64,000 bases of DNA from Cryptosporidium bovis (lineage: Eukaryota; Apicomplexa; Conoidasida; Eucoccidiorida; Cryptosporidiidae). The stretch covers positions 496,001 to 560,000 of the forward strand of contig VHIT02000054.1 of assembly GCA_009768925.2 (NCBI GenBank), in the 5' to 3' direction. Both the position numbers and the translations under genes were made by a program. Below, piece by piece: positions 20,467 through 31,317 of the stretch. Every line of letters starts with the position of its first letter. The first letter of the stretch is position 1. The notes under the pieces were generated by a model. The model did no database searches. It was not told the DNA's origin and was given only the letters and a program-made list of their open reading frames with translations.

Positions 20467-21187
20467 TCCACGAGAGGCCTTGTGACTATTATAGTTTATT
20501 TAATTAAAGAATATTTCATTTAATGACTTTAAAAACAAATTCCGCGAAAAAACGCGAGTTGGAAACTGAGAAGAAAATAGTCAAATATATCTATTATTAT
20601 AATACCACTATTTTAAAACTGTACAGTATATATAATACAGCGATAAGGGTTATTAAAATATAAACAAATCACTATTAGCGTTTTACTTCTTTTTAAATCC
20701 ATATATCAATGAATATAATAAAATAAAAGTCAATTTTACACAATTAATAAATATTAAGACACAAATAATAATTAAATAAACAATATTAACGAGAGTAAAA
20801 ATAGCAATATATACAATAAGAATTAAATAAAATAGTTAAATTCCTGCGATTACATGTACATGTAACATACACTGTGAATAATATAATATACAAACAAGCA
20901 TTTTATTTCCATTTCTTCATTGGTTCTCTCCATAATAATTATTTTCCAAGGTTTGAATTTGTTGTTATATATTGGTAAAAGGTTGACCAAGAATCGCAGT
21001 ACAAGAGAATTGGTATGAAAAATGTGGAATATTGGTCTGTAAGATTAAGGATAATGTATAGCAACTTGAAAATAAATAATTATAGGTGAAGCAGAGGTAT
21101 CAAAAATAATAGCGTTTTTTCCTCAAAAGCAGTAGTTGAAGTAATATTAATTAAAAATATTAAATATAGGTAAATACCAACATAATT
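20467..21187. other. Intergenic region, tRNA-Gly / TFIIIC-like gene
   Basis: About 720 bp of very AT-rich DNA, divergent between the tRNA and the WD40 gene. I see no ORF, repeat or RNA gene beyond the first 20 bp of moderately GC-rich DNA flanking the tRNA. Confidence 0.55.
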
Positions 21188-23032
21188 ATGAGTAAGAACA
21201 AAAACGTTTGTCTCGGTAGAAGGGGAAGACCAAAAAAAAATCAACAAAAATTAAAACTGAGTGATTTTATTTCAGCACTGTGTGAAACAGAATACTTTAG
21301 TTTTTTTCCACTAAGTAAGAGATGTATTTTAGACAATGATTATAATTTAAATAATATAAACTTGGATGTTAAGTTTAACAACATATTTAAAGAATGGTAC
21401 ATATATTTGAGAAATAAGTTTAATAGTGAAAGCAGCATTAGACTATTAAACAGTGACAAAAATAGAAGCGATAACTTAGTTAGTGAGTCAATAAAAATTA
21501 AGTTAAATGAATGTAATAGTGAACTTAATTGTAATGAAATGAATGTTTATTTAAATAAAGGAATCCACACTAAGTCTACAAATATCCCATATTTAATGTT
21601 TATTAATGGTCACGTATGGAAAATGGCTTTCAGTCCACCTTTACTACTTAAAAGTTTCGATAAGAACAGCAAATGTGAGAATTTGAATACCAGTATCAAA
21701 GCGGTGTACCTTTCTATGAGTATCCATCCACTGAATAATCCTCTCACACAAATAAATAAACGTTACAACGAAAAAGGTAATATACAGATATGGGAAATAC
21801 CTTATATTGATTATGACAACAAAGAGACTGACAGTTTAAACGATGAATTATCTTCAGTAGATTTATCACCTACTCTTAAGTATGAAGTCCAACACAACGG
21901 ACTTATTTGTAGATATATGGAATGGGTTCCCATAAGTAATTATAATAAAACAATTATTGGAATACTATTTTGTGTACTTGGAGACGGAAATTCATATTTA
22001 CTATCTGTTCCTTATTGTGAGACGGAGAACCCAGCTGTTATTGATTTCAATGATTTAGTTATATGGAAATACTCAAGTGTGTTTACGGTTATTTCAGGAT
22101 CAATATGTATTCCGTCGATTGATAACAATTTAAAGATATCAGGAACAACTGTTGAAGGTGCACTGTTAATATGGACTTTTGAAAATAATAATAAAACGGA
22201 TGTCAGTTCATCATCATCTACATTTAATATTGAATCATCTGAACAAATTATTATTGTATCAAAAAATATTCCACTTCTTTGTTCTTGTTGGTGTCCCATT
22301 GACTCATCGTATTTAATATCAGTTTGTAGTAGTAATGGAACCATATCTATTATTGATTTTAGAAAATGTAATAACCATATTATAAAAGAATTTGAACTCT
22401 CGAATAGACCAATCACATCTATTAATTGGTGCAGACTCACAAATAATCTGCTAATATCACATGGAATTGGTGCAGTTATGCTTTCTATCGAAAATGGTGA
22501 TTATACGCAGTTTTCTATTGAAGCATTTATCAAGAAAAGAAAGTATTCAATTTACGATAATTTGAAATACCCAATACTTGGTTCAAGATCATGGACTTGC
22601 GATTCTTTACTTCATTACTCTATTTTTGGCTTTAATGATGGATCTACTGTTATTGGTCCTTGTTTTGAATTTGAATCAAAATCATTTCAAGAAACCTTAT
22701 TAATAAAAACATTTGTGTCAACCAATTCAAGTACTGATAGTGATGAGACTTACAAGGTAGACTCCAATATTGATTCAGATTTATTTAGCAATATGAAAGA
22801 ACTCGTCACTTGCAATTATAATAATAGATTAGATAAAATAAAATCAGGTACAATTAACATTAACTTGAATCACGAAAATAGTAATGAATGTAATTTAGAT
22901 ATTATGGCAGATTTTCTTGAGGTTCACTATGTAAAATCAATTGATCCTCTCATTTATCCTGAACTAATTAATCAACCCTTTATAGCCATTTCGTATTTTG
23001 GTGGTTTGGTTGCAATATATAAATTTCAATAA
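21188..23032 (+). CDS. AT-hook and WD40-repeat protein, TFIIIC subunit-like (GTF3C2/Tfc6 type)
   Basis: The 614-residue protein starts with an AT-hook-like RRGRPKK (residues 11-17), a minor-groove DNA-binding motif. The rest reads as degenerate WD40 blades. Examples are GHVWKMAFSP, then YLSMSIHP with GNIQIWEIP, then GALLIWTF, CCWCPIDSSYLISVCSSNGTISIIDFR at lower conservation, and ITSINWCR. The order 'HVWKMAFSP ... IHP ... IQIWE' resembles the beta-propeller subunit of TFIIIC, which binds tRNA promoters for Pol III. The assignment is by pattern only; another nuclear WD40 protein is possible. The stop codon overlaps the end of the convergent gamma-tubulin complex gene by 7 bp. Confidence 0.6.
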   Translation: MSKNKNVCLGRRGRPKKNQQKLKLSDFISALCETEYFSFFPLSKRCILDNDYNLNNINLDVKFNNIFKEWYIYLRNKFNSESSIRLLNSDKNRSDNLVSESIKIKLNECNSELNCNEMNVYLNKGIHTKSTNIPYLMFINGHVWKMAFSPPLLLKSFDKNSKCENLNTSIKAVYLSMSIHPLNNPLTQINKRYNEKGNIQIWEIPYIDYDNKETDSLNDELSSVDLSPTLKYEVQHNGLICRYMEWVPISNYNKTIIGILFCVLGDGNSYLLSVPYCETENPAVIDFNDLVIWKYSSVFTVISGSICIPSIDNNLKISGTTVEGALLIWTFENNNKTDVSSSSSTFNIESSEQIIIVSKNIPLLCSCWCPIDSSYLISVCSSNGTISIIDFRKCNNHIIKEFELSNRPITSINWCRLTNNLLISHGIGAVMLSIENGDYTQFSIEAFIKKRKYSIYDNLKYPILGSRSWTCDSLLHYSIFGFNDGSTVIGPCFEFESKSFQETLLIKTFVSTNSSTDSDETYKVDSNIDSDLFSNMKELVTCNYNNRLDKIKSGTININLNHENSNECNLDIMADFLEVHYVKSIDPLIYPELINQPFIAISYFGGLVAIYKFQ

Positions 23033-25689
23033 ATGATATTTGTTAACTGCATTAGAATGAAATTTAAATTTTCATTGTTGTTAATGTTATTATTGCCACT
23101 GTATTTCTTAATTGAATCAATTAATTGATTTTTATATTCATTGTAATTTGAAAATAATAAATCTAACGATATAGTTATTCTTCTATATGTACTTTGAACT
23201 TTCCTCTTTATTAATCCACACGGTATATACCTTTTTTCTTTTATTGTGTTGTTTGTATTTATCAAAAATTGCACTAGTTGATTGAATTTATATGATATTA
23301 TGTTAATATTTCTTGCCAATTTTAATATCGATACAATATTTATTGATATTATCTGAAACTCTTCATCTATTCCAATATCATCAATTCTATGATCCTTCAT
23401 TCTATTTGGTGCCAGTGTCAATTTATGCAATTTTTTCACATATATACTATGACTATTCACCATACTTTTTAACGATTCTTTTTCATCTAAACTGTTTTCT
23501 AATTCCCTCCATATTGTTTGCATGTACATTGATATGCAACTATTATATACATCAATTATAAATTGTATTGAATGTCTTATTTTATAACACCTAGTGTATA
23601 TGTTGTCTATCCAGTTTAGTATTGACATGCAACTATTATCGCAGAAATCTCTGCTATTTATATGACAATATATACCATTATTCTTAAAGTCGTGCTTGCA
23701 AAATAGCAGTCTGTTCTTGGCCTTTTTTATACTCATCAACATCTGAAATACTTGATTTAGAAATATTGTACTCCTTTTCACTTCTAATAAAAATGTGAAT
23801 ATAGCAGAATAACTTTCCATAACTTCTTCATCCAAAAATTCTGATATTATGTAGTTTGGTAAACCATATGTATTTAAATTAACTAAACTTGCTTTATTGC
23901 TGGCATTAATGCCGTTATTATTATCTTCATTATTGTTACAACTATTCATTCCACTCTCAGTTGGTATGTTTAGCCTTATTTTTAGTGAATAATATGTTGG
24001 TAATTGATCTTTTATATATTCTTTTGAACTGCCCGTATCAAATTCCAGTAACAACATTGACAATATTTTTCTTATTTTGTCATAGTCATGTTTAATTTTT
24101 AAACAGTCATTTTTAGAACTCGATGACATTATATCTTTTTTCCCCAGTAATTTAATCGATAAATTTAGTTCGGTTGGATCAACATCTATGTTTGGGTGAG
24201 TTTTTTTTGAATCTATATATAATGCTCTAAGTAAATGTTCAGTATACGCATCCTCCAGTATTATGAAATCTTTTATACAATTCAATAAATCAATTATTCT
24301 TACCCCATTAATATCATCAATTAATTGCAGTTCATACTCTTTTTTACTCGTATTTTTTATAAATAGAAACTTATAATATTTTTTTAACTCATTTTTCTTG
24401 TATTTTATTGAATTGCCAAATATATTATCATATGTATACCTCAACAGGTTATTACTATTACTTTTTAGTATATATAAAGTTGCTAATGGATGATAAACCG
24501 CTGTTTTCTTTTTTATATCAACATCAACTATAATATCTATTGGTTTATCTGTATTGTAATTCACATTTTTTATACTAGAAATATAATCTTCTGAATTTAT
24601 TATATCATTTTTCCTACTATCTAGTCCAAGAACTTTTCCTATACTCTCAATTTTAAATATTCTACCATTATTGCCATTAATTGTCTTATTTAAACTATTT
24701 GATGATATATCATATATTATTCTTACAAATTCATGATATTCATTGAAATTATGAATTAAGTTCAAATTGTAATCTTTATTCAATAACGACAATGCATTTG
24801 CTGATGTAGTTTTTGGTATTATATTCGAAAATAAATCAACGCACCTTCTTAATAGTGATAGCCATATGCTTATCATGTTTTCATCCAATAATAATAATGA
24901 CTTCTCTACGTTCCTAAACAGTAGGTCAATAATATATATATTTAATTCTGACTTATAATGATCAATGCTTGCTGCAGTTATATTACCTGATAAAAATATC
25001 ATCCTTACTATATTATTTAGAAATAAACGAATATTTTTCCATATCGGTAAATATGACCTCATTATATTACTCAAATATAATATTGTTATGTGATTTGAAT
25101 ATAATGTGTCACTTTCGTTGATATTTTCACTTGTATTTTCTTTTACTCCAAACTTAAACTCTTTAAAGGGATATGAAGAGTCTATTTCCCAAAATAATTT
25201 GTCGTCATCCCATAAATTATCCTTTTTTAAAATATTGTCTGAAATTACTGTTCTACTTGCTCTATTTTGAAATTCGATAAAATCAGGAACTAAAGCATCA
25301 AAAGTTACCTCACAGTTGTTCAAATGATTGTTTTGTAATTCACATATTTTTGTATCCCATTTTTCAATTAATTCTATTATGTATACAGACACACAATTAC
25401 CTAATTCTTTCCATATCAATGATTTTACCGTATTATCTCTTTCATTTAATCTAACTAACTCTAAATTGTTCACTATAATGTCTAGTTGAATTCTTATTTC
25501 CTCAAATACACTTCCTTTGCAATATTCATTTATTTTTTTATTTGTATTGTTATTTATTGAATAAAGTGAATTTATTATCGTATTTACTATCCAAAATTGT
25601 GAAAGTTCTGACGTTTTGAACGATTTTAACTCATTTATACTCAAGTAGTGCGTTTCCAAGTTTATGATTGATGTTTCATTCCTCTTCAT
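23026..25689 (-). CDS. Gamma-tubulin complex component (GCP / Spc97-Spc98 family)
   Basis: This 887-residue protein matches the GCP family, which holds gamma-tubulin in ring complexes that nucleate microtubules at the spindle pole. The N-terminal half contains helices reminiscent of the GRIP1 domain (LLRALYIDS, IILEDAYTEHLL). The C-terminal half shows the GRIP2 pattern: MESYSAIFTFLLEVKRS, followed by KAKNRLLFC, RHSIQFIIDVYNSCI, and WRELENSLDEKESLKSMVNSHSIYVKKL. It resembles the shorter GCP4-6 type more than GCP2/3, but I cannot place the subtype. Lys/Asn-rich low-complexity inserts are frequent. The last codons overlap the convergent WD40 gene. Confidence 0.8.
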   Translation of the reverse strand: MKRNETSIINLETHYLSINELKSFKTSELSQFWIVNTIINSLYSINNNTNKKINEYCKGSVFEEIRIQLDIIVNNLELVRLNERDNTVKSLIWKELGNCVSVYIIELIEKWDTKICELQNNHLNNCEVTFDALVPDFIEFQNRASRTVISDNILKKDNLWDDDKLFWEIDSSYPFKEFKFGVKENTSENINESDTLYSNHITILYLSNIMRSYLPIWKNIRLFLNNIVRMIFLSGNITAASIDHYKSELNIYIIDLLFRNVEKSLLLLDENMISIWLSLLRRCVDLFSNIIPKTTSANALSLLNKDYNLNLIHNFNEYHEFVRIIYDISSNSLNKTINGNNGRIFKIESIGKVLGLDSRKNDIINSEDYISSIKNVNYNTDKPIDIIVDVDIKKKTAVYHPLATLYILKSNSNNLLRYTYDNIFGNSIKYKKNELKKYYKFLFIKNTSKKEYELQLIDDINGVRIIDLLNCIKDFIILEDAYTEHLLRALYIDSKKTHPNIDVDPTELNLSIKLLGKKDIMSSSSKNDCLKIKHDYDKIRKILSMLLLEFDTGSSKEYIKDQLPTYYSLKIRLNIPTESGMNSCNNNEDNNNGINASNKASLVNLNTYGLPNYIISEFLDEEVMESYSAIFTFLLEVKRSTIFLNQVFQMLMSIKKAKNRLLFCKHDFKNNGIYCHINSRDFCDNSCMSILNWIDNIYTRCYKIRHSIQFIIDVYNSCISMYMQTIWRELENSLDEKESLKSMVNSHSIYVKKLHKLTLAPNRMKDHRIDDIGIDEEFQIISINIVSILKLARNINIISYKFNQLVQFLINTNNTIKEKRYIPCGLIKRKVQSTYRRITISLDLLFSNYNEYKNQLIDSIKKYSGNNNINNNENLNFILMQLTNIIY

Positions 25690-26457
25690 ATCTTCGATTT
25701 ATCAATAATAAACATAATTGTTATTTCAATTTTTGTGTGATGAAAAATATTATTTCATGTGGCGCAATTGAATTTATTATGCCGGTACTAGAAAATAAAC
25801 GAATTTTAATACATGCAATAAGTTAAATATACAGTTAAGAAAATAAACTAAAAAAAGGTTGAAATATAAATAATGCCATTTAATTAGCAAAATCAATGCA
25901 AATTCTTGATTTTTTACATTAAATACTTAAATAATCTTATTTATTACACAAGCATTTTTTTCCTAACATCATTACTTACTATACCACTAAATATTTAAGT
26001 GGACTGATATTATTGCATGCATGCATTATATTAATAATAAATACATGCGTCAAAAATCACTCTTTCTCGTTTTATTATTTATCAGAGTAATATGAATACA
26101 TAAAATATACTTTTATAGTAATACAAAAAAAATTAAGAGTAACGTTTTTTGAATAAATATATATATTATATAATTAAATGTTAATGTTTATATGCATTAA
26201 ATGGATTTTTAGTTTTATTATTTAATTTTATTTTTGATTATTTGTTAATTAGAGTAAAATATATGAAGTTGAATAAATAGTTTTGATAAAAGGCGACATA
26301 AAAATCAATATTTAAACTTGAATTACATTATAAATATATTAATTAAAGTAGTTGTTATATATAAAAAGGTATAATAAGAATTGAATTTAAAAATTAATAA
26401 TAGAGTGGCACATCGAATATTAATTAATAGCATTAATAAAACACAAGAAAATAAAAC
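25690..26457. other. Divergent promoter region, GCP / acyltransferase
   Basis: About 770 bp of AT-rich DNA between divergent starts. It carries TGCATGCATGCA at 26014-26025. No ORF or RNA gene is apparent. Confidence 0.55.
26014..26025. promoter_or_regulatory. TGCATGCATGCA motif (ApiAP2-like site)
   Basis: Overlapping copies of the palindrome TGCATGCA lie 325 bp upstream of the GCP start and 433 bp upstream of the acyltransferase start. TGCATGCA is a known recognition sequence of apicomplexan AP2 factors. Function here is inferred. Confidence 0.4.
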
Positions 26458-28788
26458 ATGAATTTGGAAGGTACAGCAGTAGTAAGATCACTAGATGTGG
26501 TGGAGACATTTTGGGAAGCTTTCAACGAGTTAGGGAATGTAATAATATTAAATCCAATAATAGTAAGGTCGTCTTTTCCAATAAAACTTGAGGTTGTAAA
26601 GGAAGCAGCTCAGAGAATGGCTCAAAGACATCAGTCTCTGAGGGTAAGAATTGTGTCTGAAATGTCGGGAAGTGATAAAAAAGATAAAATAAAGCGTTAT
26701 TTTGTTGATCTTTGCAATAATGTTGAAGTAGTAGTTAGAGAAGACTTTAAAATGAAGAAAGGATTTACATATACAGATTCAGTGGAATCTAATGTGGAAT
26801 TCGAGGATCCTATTTGGGAAGAAATACTACTTAAGGAACAGAATGACTTTTTTGAAAGTGAAAGATCACCTTTATGGAGAATAAATATTATGAAATTAGG
26901 AAAAAGTGAAGGAACTTATAGAACATGTTTTGTTGGTAGTTTTCACCATGCTATAATGGATGGATTAAGTCGTCAGTATTTTTGGACGGAATTACTTGGT
27001 TTATGCTTGCTTTCGAATGAATATCAAGGAATAAGTATACCAAAAATACGCCAAACTACATTACCTAGAAGTGTTTGCAAATATTTTCCTTCCTCACTTA
27101 AAGTAAAAATACTTGAACCATTTTATTCATGGAGAACAACAGCCACTCATGGTGTATGCTTATATAGAAAGTTAGTTGGTCCATTTGAAAACCCATTAAG
27201 TATTGAAATATCAAGGGATTTATATGCTGATTTTAAAAGATCACCAAGAACTAGTATATATCCTATAAAAATAAAAAACGATGTACTAAAAAAATTAATG
27301 GCGAAATGCAAAGAAAGAAAAACACAGCTAAATGGAGCAATTGAGGCAGTGTCTGCTTTAGCATTGATGGATCTAATATATGAATTGAGAAGGAAAAGAG
27401 TGAAGAACGACTCAGGTGAAATATCAGAATTGAAAGAAATTATAACCATTAATTGCGATAATAGTATTAATGGTAGAAATAATAGCTATGATATTTGTGA
27501 TTTAAATATGACTGGTGAAGAAATAAAAAAAAATGATTACTTAAATTATATCAATAATTGTTCAACATTTTGCATGAATACATCAAATGAATGTTATATT
27601 CACGGTAATAACTTTAACCCAATTATACCTATTAGAACAATGGTAGCTATTAATTGTAGAAGATGGGTTTCTAAAGATAATCCATTTATTGCACCAGAAA
27701 CAAGTAAGGTTGTTGAGAGTGATCTAATACATATTCTTGAATCGATACAAAATAATAATTTTAGTGAAACGGCAACAACGTCAACAATAACAGAAAAAAA
27801 TGATGATTTAGTATTTAAAATTGACTCACCTAACGAAGTACTTAGTACACCTTCATTAAATACAGCTGATGAAAATTTATCTTCATTAGAGAATATTGAA
27901 TATAGTGATTTATTTAAAGATAAGGAAAATAAAAGCCAAAATTCAAAGGAATATTTTAATAATTTACCTAAATTGACTCAATTTCAAAAAATAAGGCCAT
28001 CTCAATCAAATACTGATAAAATAAGCCCATCATGGTTGAAAAAGGCCGTGTCTAAAGTAATTAGTCCAAGTAATAAAAGATTAAAAGAAATGAAAACAGT
28101 TGGACTTGGATCATATGCTGTATTGATGGGTTTGGATATGAAAGTTGAGAGAAATTGCATGAATGATGTTGAAAAAATATGGGAATTAGCAATCAACACT
28201 TCAAAAAAAATACATTCAATTGTAGACTCGAAAGATCCATCTGCTGTAACTTTTGAGTGGCATGTAATAAGTGGTAAGTTTATCATAAATATAAAAAAAC
28301 TAGATAGAATTCTTAAATATACAATAAAAATAACTTAAAAATGAATTAGGTTTTATTCATGATCTCGCAAACTCACCTGGAAGATCTAATAAAAATCATT
28401 TATTAATGAAGTTGGCAGATCCCACAGTTAGGCCATCTTCATTTTTGGTCAGTAATGGTGGAGTTTGGGATTCAAACCCATTAAAGGAGCTCGTTAAAAG
28501 AATTAATGGAACGTGCTTATCTGAAAAAGAAGTTGTAATGGAAGTGGAATCTTCATATAGCTGTGTTTCACAGCACAACGTAAGTTAAATATGTATATTA
28601 TTTTTAAAAAAAATGCATAATACTAAACTTTGTAGGCTGGACTAAATATGTTTGCTCATAACATTGCAACCGTAAATGGTGAACTTTGCTGGAGTCTTCA
28701 ATATCACACAAATATAACTAACAAAGACATTGCGATTTCATATTCTAAAAAAATTCAAAAGTACATAAAACTGCTCGTAGAGAATTAA
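26458..28788 (+). CDS. HHxxxDG acyltransferase (condensation / WS-DGAT / AATase-like), three exons
   Basis: Exons are 26458-28273, 28350-28579 and 28636-28788, giving 732 residues. The protein belongs to the CoA-dependent acyltransferase superfamily that includes wax ester synthase/DGAT, alcohol acetyltransferase and peptide-synthetase condensation domains. The catalytic motif is HHAIMDG (His163, His164, Asp168), followed by an aromatic helix. Residues ~320-560 include an Asn/Ser-rich insert. The C-terminus recovered by splicing has NGGVWDSNP (exon 2) and NMFAHNIATVNGELCWSLQY (exon 3), typical of this fold's final strands. Without splicing the frame ends at 28338 and loses this lobe. The substrate is unknown; esterification of a lipid or alcohol is likely. 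A gene call ending at 28338 should be considered wrong. Confidence 0.8.
28274..28349 (+). other. 76-nt intron 1 of the acyltransferase gene
   Basis: The intron starts GTAAGTTTATC and ends ATGAATTAG. The split Gly codon G|GT continues into FIHDLANSPGR in frame with the downstream exon. In-frame TAA at 28336 lies inside it. Confidence 0.75.
28580..28635 (+). other. 56-nt intron 2 of the acyltransferase gene
   Basis: It begins GTAAGTTAAAT and ends ACTTTGTAG, with a TACTAAA-like branch site 15 nt from the acceptor. Phase is 0: CAC AAC is followed by GCT GGA. The join restores the conserved C-terminal strands. Confidence 0.85.
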
Positions 28789-28945
28789 TGGGAATAATTA
28801 GAAAAAAAGTAAAATATGTAAATAAAACAGTAAAAATCCAATAGTAAATGTAAAAACTAAAAGTTAACGTCAAAAATAACAAATCTATCATTGTTTTACT
28901 TTAATGAAAATCACCAAAGTTATAGTATTTAATAAGAGATTAAAC

Positions 28946-28951
28946 GGCGCC
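28946..28951. promoter_or_regulatory. GGCGCC site in a CGGCGCCGGCGCT cluster
   Basis: A 13-bp all-GC-type cluster (28945-28957) stands out about 130 bp upstream of the Sas10 gene. It resembles E2F/DP sites. Role inferred. Confidence 0.4.
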
Positions 28952-29076
28952 GGCGCTCATGGATATTATGGAAAGTCAAAAATGGTAGCTTTTGACATTT
29001 TATAGGGAGTGGTTAATAGAGTTGAGGTGAAGAATAAAAAAACAAAAATAAGAGAAAAGGAGGGTGATAGACGAAA

Positions 29077-31215
29077 ATGGAGAAGAAATTAAAAGAGAAG
29101 AATTCGGGCAGAGCTTGGATATCTATAAGTGATGATGAAGAGGAAGAAGATGTAAAATTAGGAAAAAGGGAGGTAGAAGTAATGGAAATAGAAGACGATA
29201 ACTTTTCCAGTGAAGAACATGAAAGTCTAGAATCAGATTTAGAAACAGGATCAGGGTCGGAATCATATTCTGGATCAGAGTCAAAGACAGAATTAAGGTC
29301 ATCGAATTGGGGGAAAAAGAAGAAGGACTTTTATGATGGTGGTTCTTCTGATTCAGAAAGCGAGGAGGATTGGTCAGATGTTGAAATGCAGGATAAAGAG
29401 GCTCGTAGTATTCAGGAGAGTAGGAAAAAAAGGCTTAATGAAAGTGATTTTGGTGTGAGCGATATTATTAGTGGAATAGATGCAAATAGTAAAGGTGATA
29501 ACGAAATTGATAGTAATAAAGGTGGGATTTCTGAAGAATCCTTTAACTTATCTATAGAAGATGCTAATGACTTATTGGAAGGTTTTAGCAACCTAACTAA
29601 AAAAGACTTAGAAAAAAATTCGTTAGAATCTAAAACATCAAATGACCAATCAATGGAATTAAAACAAGATGAGCTGACAAGTATAAGGTCGGAGTTAGGT
29701 CCTTTAATAGAAAGTATGAAGGATAAGGTGAAAGAAGTGAAAGAAAGAGTTCAGATTTTATTAGATTTTGTAAAGACAAGCGACGGAAATTCACTAGTTA
29801 CAGAGAAAGGGCTTGATTACTTGGATTCAAAAAATACTCTATTATTAATGTATATAGGATATTTGTGTTATTACCTGGTGCTAAAAGTATCACCGGGTGT
29901 AGATATAAAAAGCCATCCAATACTTTTAAGATTGGTTACACTAAGAACAATGATAGAAAAATTAAAATCAATAGATGTTAAGTTGCAACCTCAAATTGAT
30001 CGTATGATAAAACTAGCAGAAAAATCACTAAAAGTTGATGAATTTTTATCGTCCGCTCCTAGATTAGACAGGTTTGCTTTAGATGAGGATGAAATTGAGG
30101 AATACGATAGTGAAAACAATTACAAGTATAACAAGGATTCTGGCATAGATTTACATGAAGATTATATAAAAGACGATGAGTCTACGAATTATGAATCCGA
30201 TTCAACTGTAAATAACATGAATGTAGATGATAGTGAGTATATAGCTCCAAAAAATATTCCCACTGAATTTAGTGATAAAAAGATATCTAAGGCAGAGAAG
30301 ATGATGAGAGAACTCAAAAGAGAAAGGCAAAGATTACTAAAGACTGACATAATTCGTCAAATGAGGTCAAGTGTAAGTGAAGCTCCAGAAATGGTTGGTG
30401 TTGAGGAAGATATAAGTGAGAATTTGCCACAGTTGGAGAGATTACAAAAGAAAATACAGGAAAAAATAGAATTTGAAGAGGGTAATATGACAAGACTCCA
30501 AAGAACCAAAAAGGATAAGAGAGACGAAAAACTTTATAAGAGATTAATGGATAAAGTTGAGAGTGGAGTTAACAGTTTAGAGGATTTGGCTCAATTTGCA
30601 GAAAGAGCTGTAAATTTGGCTACAGATTCTAAAAAGAATTCACTTTCTAGATATTTAAATAACGCCTCTAAACTAAGTAAAGAAATAGCTAAAAGCAATG
30701 AAATACAACAAGGGTCTGATAAAAGTATTACAGAACAACTTTTAAAAAGAATGAAAAACAAACACGAATTAAATATTAAAAATAAATATAAACCTGAAAG
30801 CTTCAGCGATTTGAACGGTGATGCAGATTTCGAGTTTCAGGATAAACTTAGTACGGATGAGGAATACCAAGATAATGAGTATTTAGATGATGTTATGAAA
30901 TTTAAGCAAGAAAAGAAGCTTAAAAAAATTTCGAGAAGAAACGAATTTAACAGTAGAAATATGCCAAATATCGACGATCTAGTTGATTCCGGATCGAGAA
31001 GAGCATCTACAAGTGAAATGATTAAAAATAAGGGCCTTACTAGGAAAAGAAAGAAAATTGAAGGTAATGCAAGAGTTCATAATAGGATTAAATACAAGAA
31101 GGCTATTAAAAGACTCAAAGGTATACAGAGAGGAATTAGAGACTATGAGGACAGTTATTCTGGAGAGTCTACTGGACTTAAAGATAACATTAAAAGATCA
31201 ACATCCTTTATTTGA
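29077..31215 (+). CDS. UTP3: Sas10/UTP3 family SSU processome protein
   Basis: The 712-residue protein resembles Sas10/UTP3, a nucleolar component of the SSU processome. The N-terminal 120 residues are acidic (DDEEEED, DSESEEDWSDVEMQDKEAR), followed by QESRKKRLNESDFG, a family pattern. Residues ~205-315 form the Sas10/Utp3/C1D region, with SELGPLIESMKDKVKEV, KGLDYLDSKNTLLLMYI, and HPILLRLVTLRTMIEKL. The basic C-terminal Sas10 domain is present: RVHNRIKYKKAIKRLK, YSGESTGLKDNIKRS. It is the second SSU processome gene here, after UTP20. The start ATG is preceded by GACGAAA. Confidence 0.88.
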   Translation: MEKKLKEKNSGRAWISISDDEEEEDVKLGKREVEVMEIEDDNFSSEEHESLESDLETGSGSESYSGSESKTELRSSNWGKKKKDFYDGGSSDSESEEDWSDVEMQDKEARSIQESRKKRLNESDFGVSDIISGIDANSKGDNEIDSNKGGISEESFNLSIEDANDLLEGFSNLTKKDLEKNSLESKTSNDQSMELKQDELTSIRSELGPLIESMKDKVKEVKERVQILLDFVKTSDGNSLVTEKGLDYLDSKNTLLLMYIGYLCYYLVLKVSPGVDIKSHPILLRLVTLRTMIEKLKSIDVKLQPQIDRMIKLAEKSLKVDEFLSSAPRLDRFALDEDEIEEYDSENNYKYNKDSGIDLHEDYIKDDESTNYESDSTVNNMNVDDSEYIAPKNIPTEFSDKKISKAEKMMRELKRERQRLLKTDIIRQMRSSVSEAPEMVGVEEDISENLPQLERLQKKIQEKIEFEEGNMTRLQRTKKDKRDEKLYKRLMDKVESGVNSLEDLAQFAERAVNLATDSKKNSLSRYLNNASKLSKEIAKSNEIQQGSDKSITEQLLKRMKNKHELNIKNKYKPESFSDLNGDADFEFQDKLSTDEEYQDNEYLDDVMKFKQEKKLKKISRRNEFNSRNMPNIDDLVDSGSRRASTSEMIKNKGLTRKRKKIEGNARVHNRIKYKKAIKRLKGIQRGIRDYEDSYSGESTGLKDNIKRSTSFI

Positions 31216-31317
31216 TCACTTAATCTTTTTTATGATTTTCAATATTCATTTATCTTTCCCATTTATTATACAAAGCATGTGCCTCATCACACCTACTTCG
31301 CTACTTACAACCCAAAA

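Noticed and set aside
20247..20507. 86-residue plus-strand frame over the tRNA
   Set aside because: It is antisense to tRNA-Gly and its GC-rich flank, which explains the absence of stops.
31279..31317. Upstream extension of the UMP-CMP kinase
   Set aside because: The frame starts with GTG; ATG 31318 is the first valid start.
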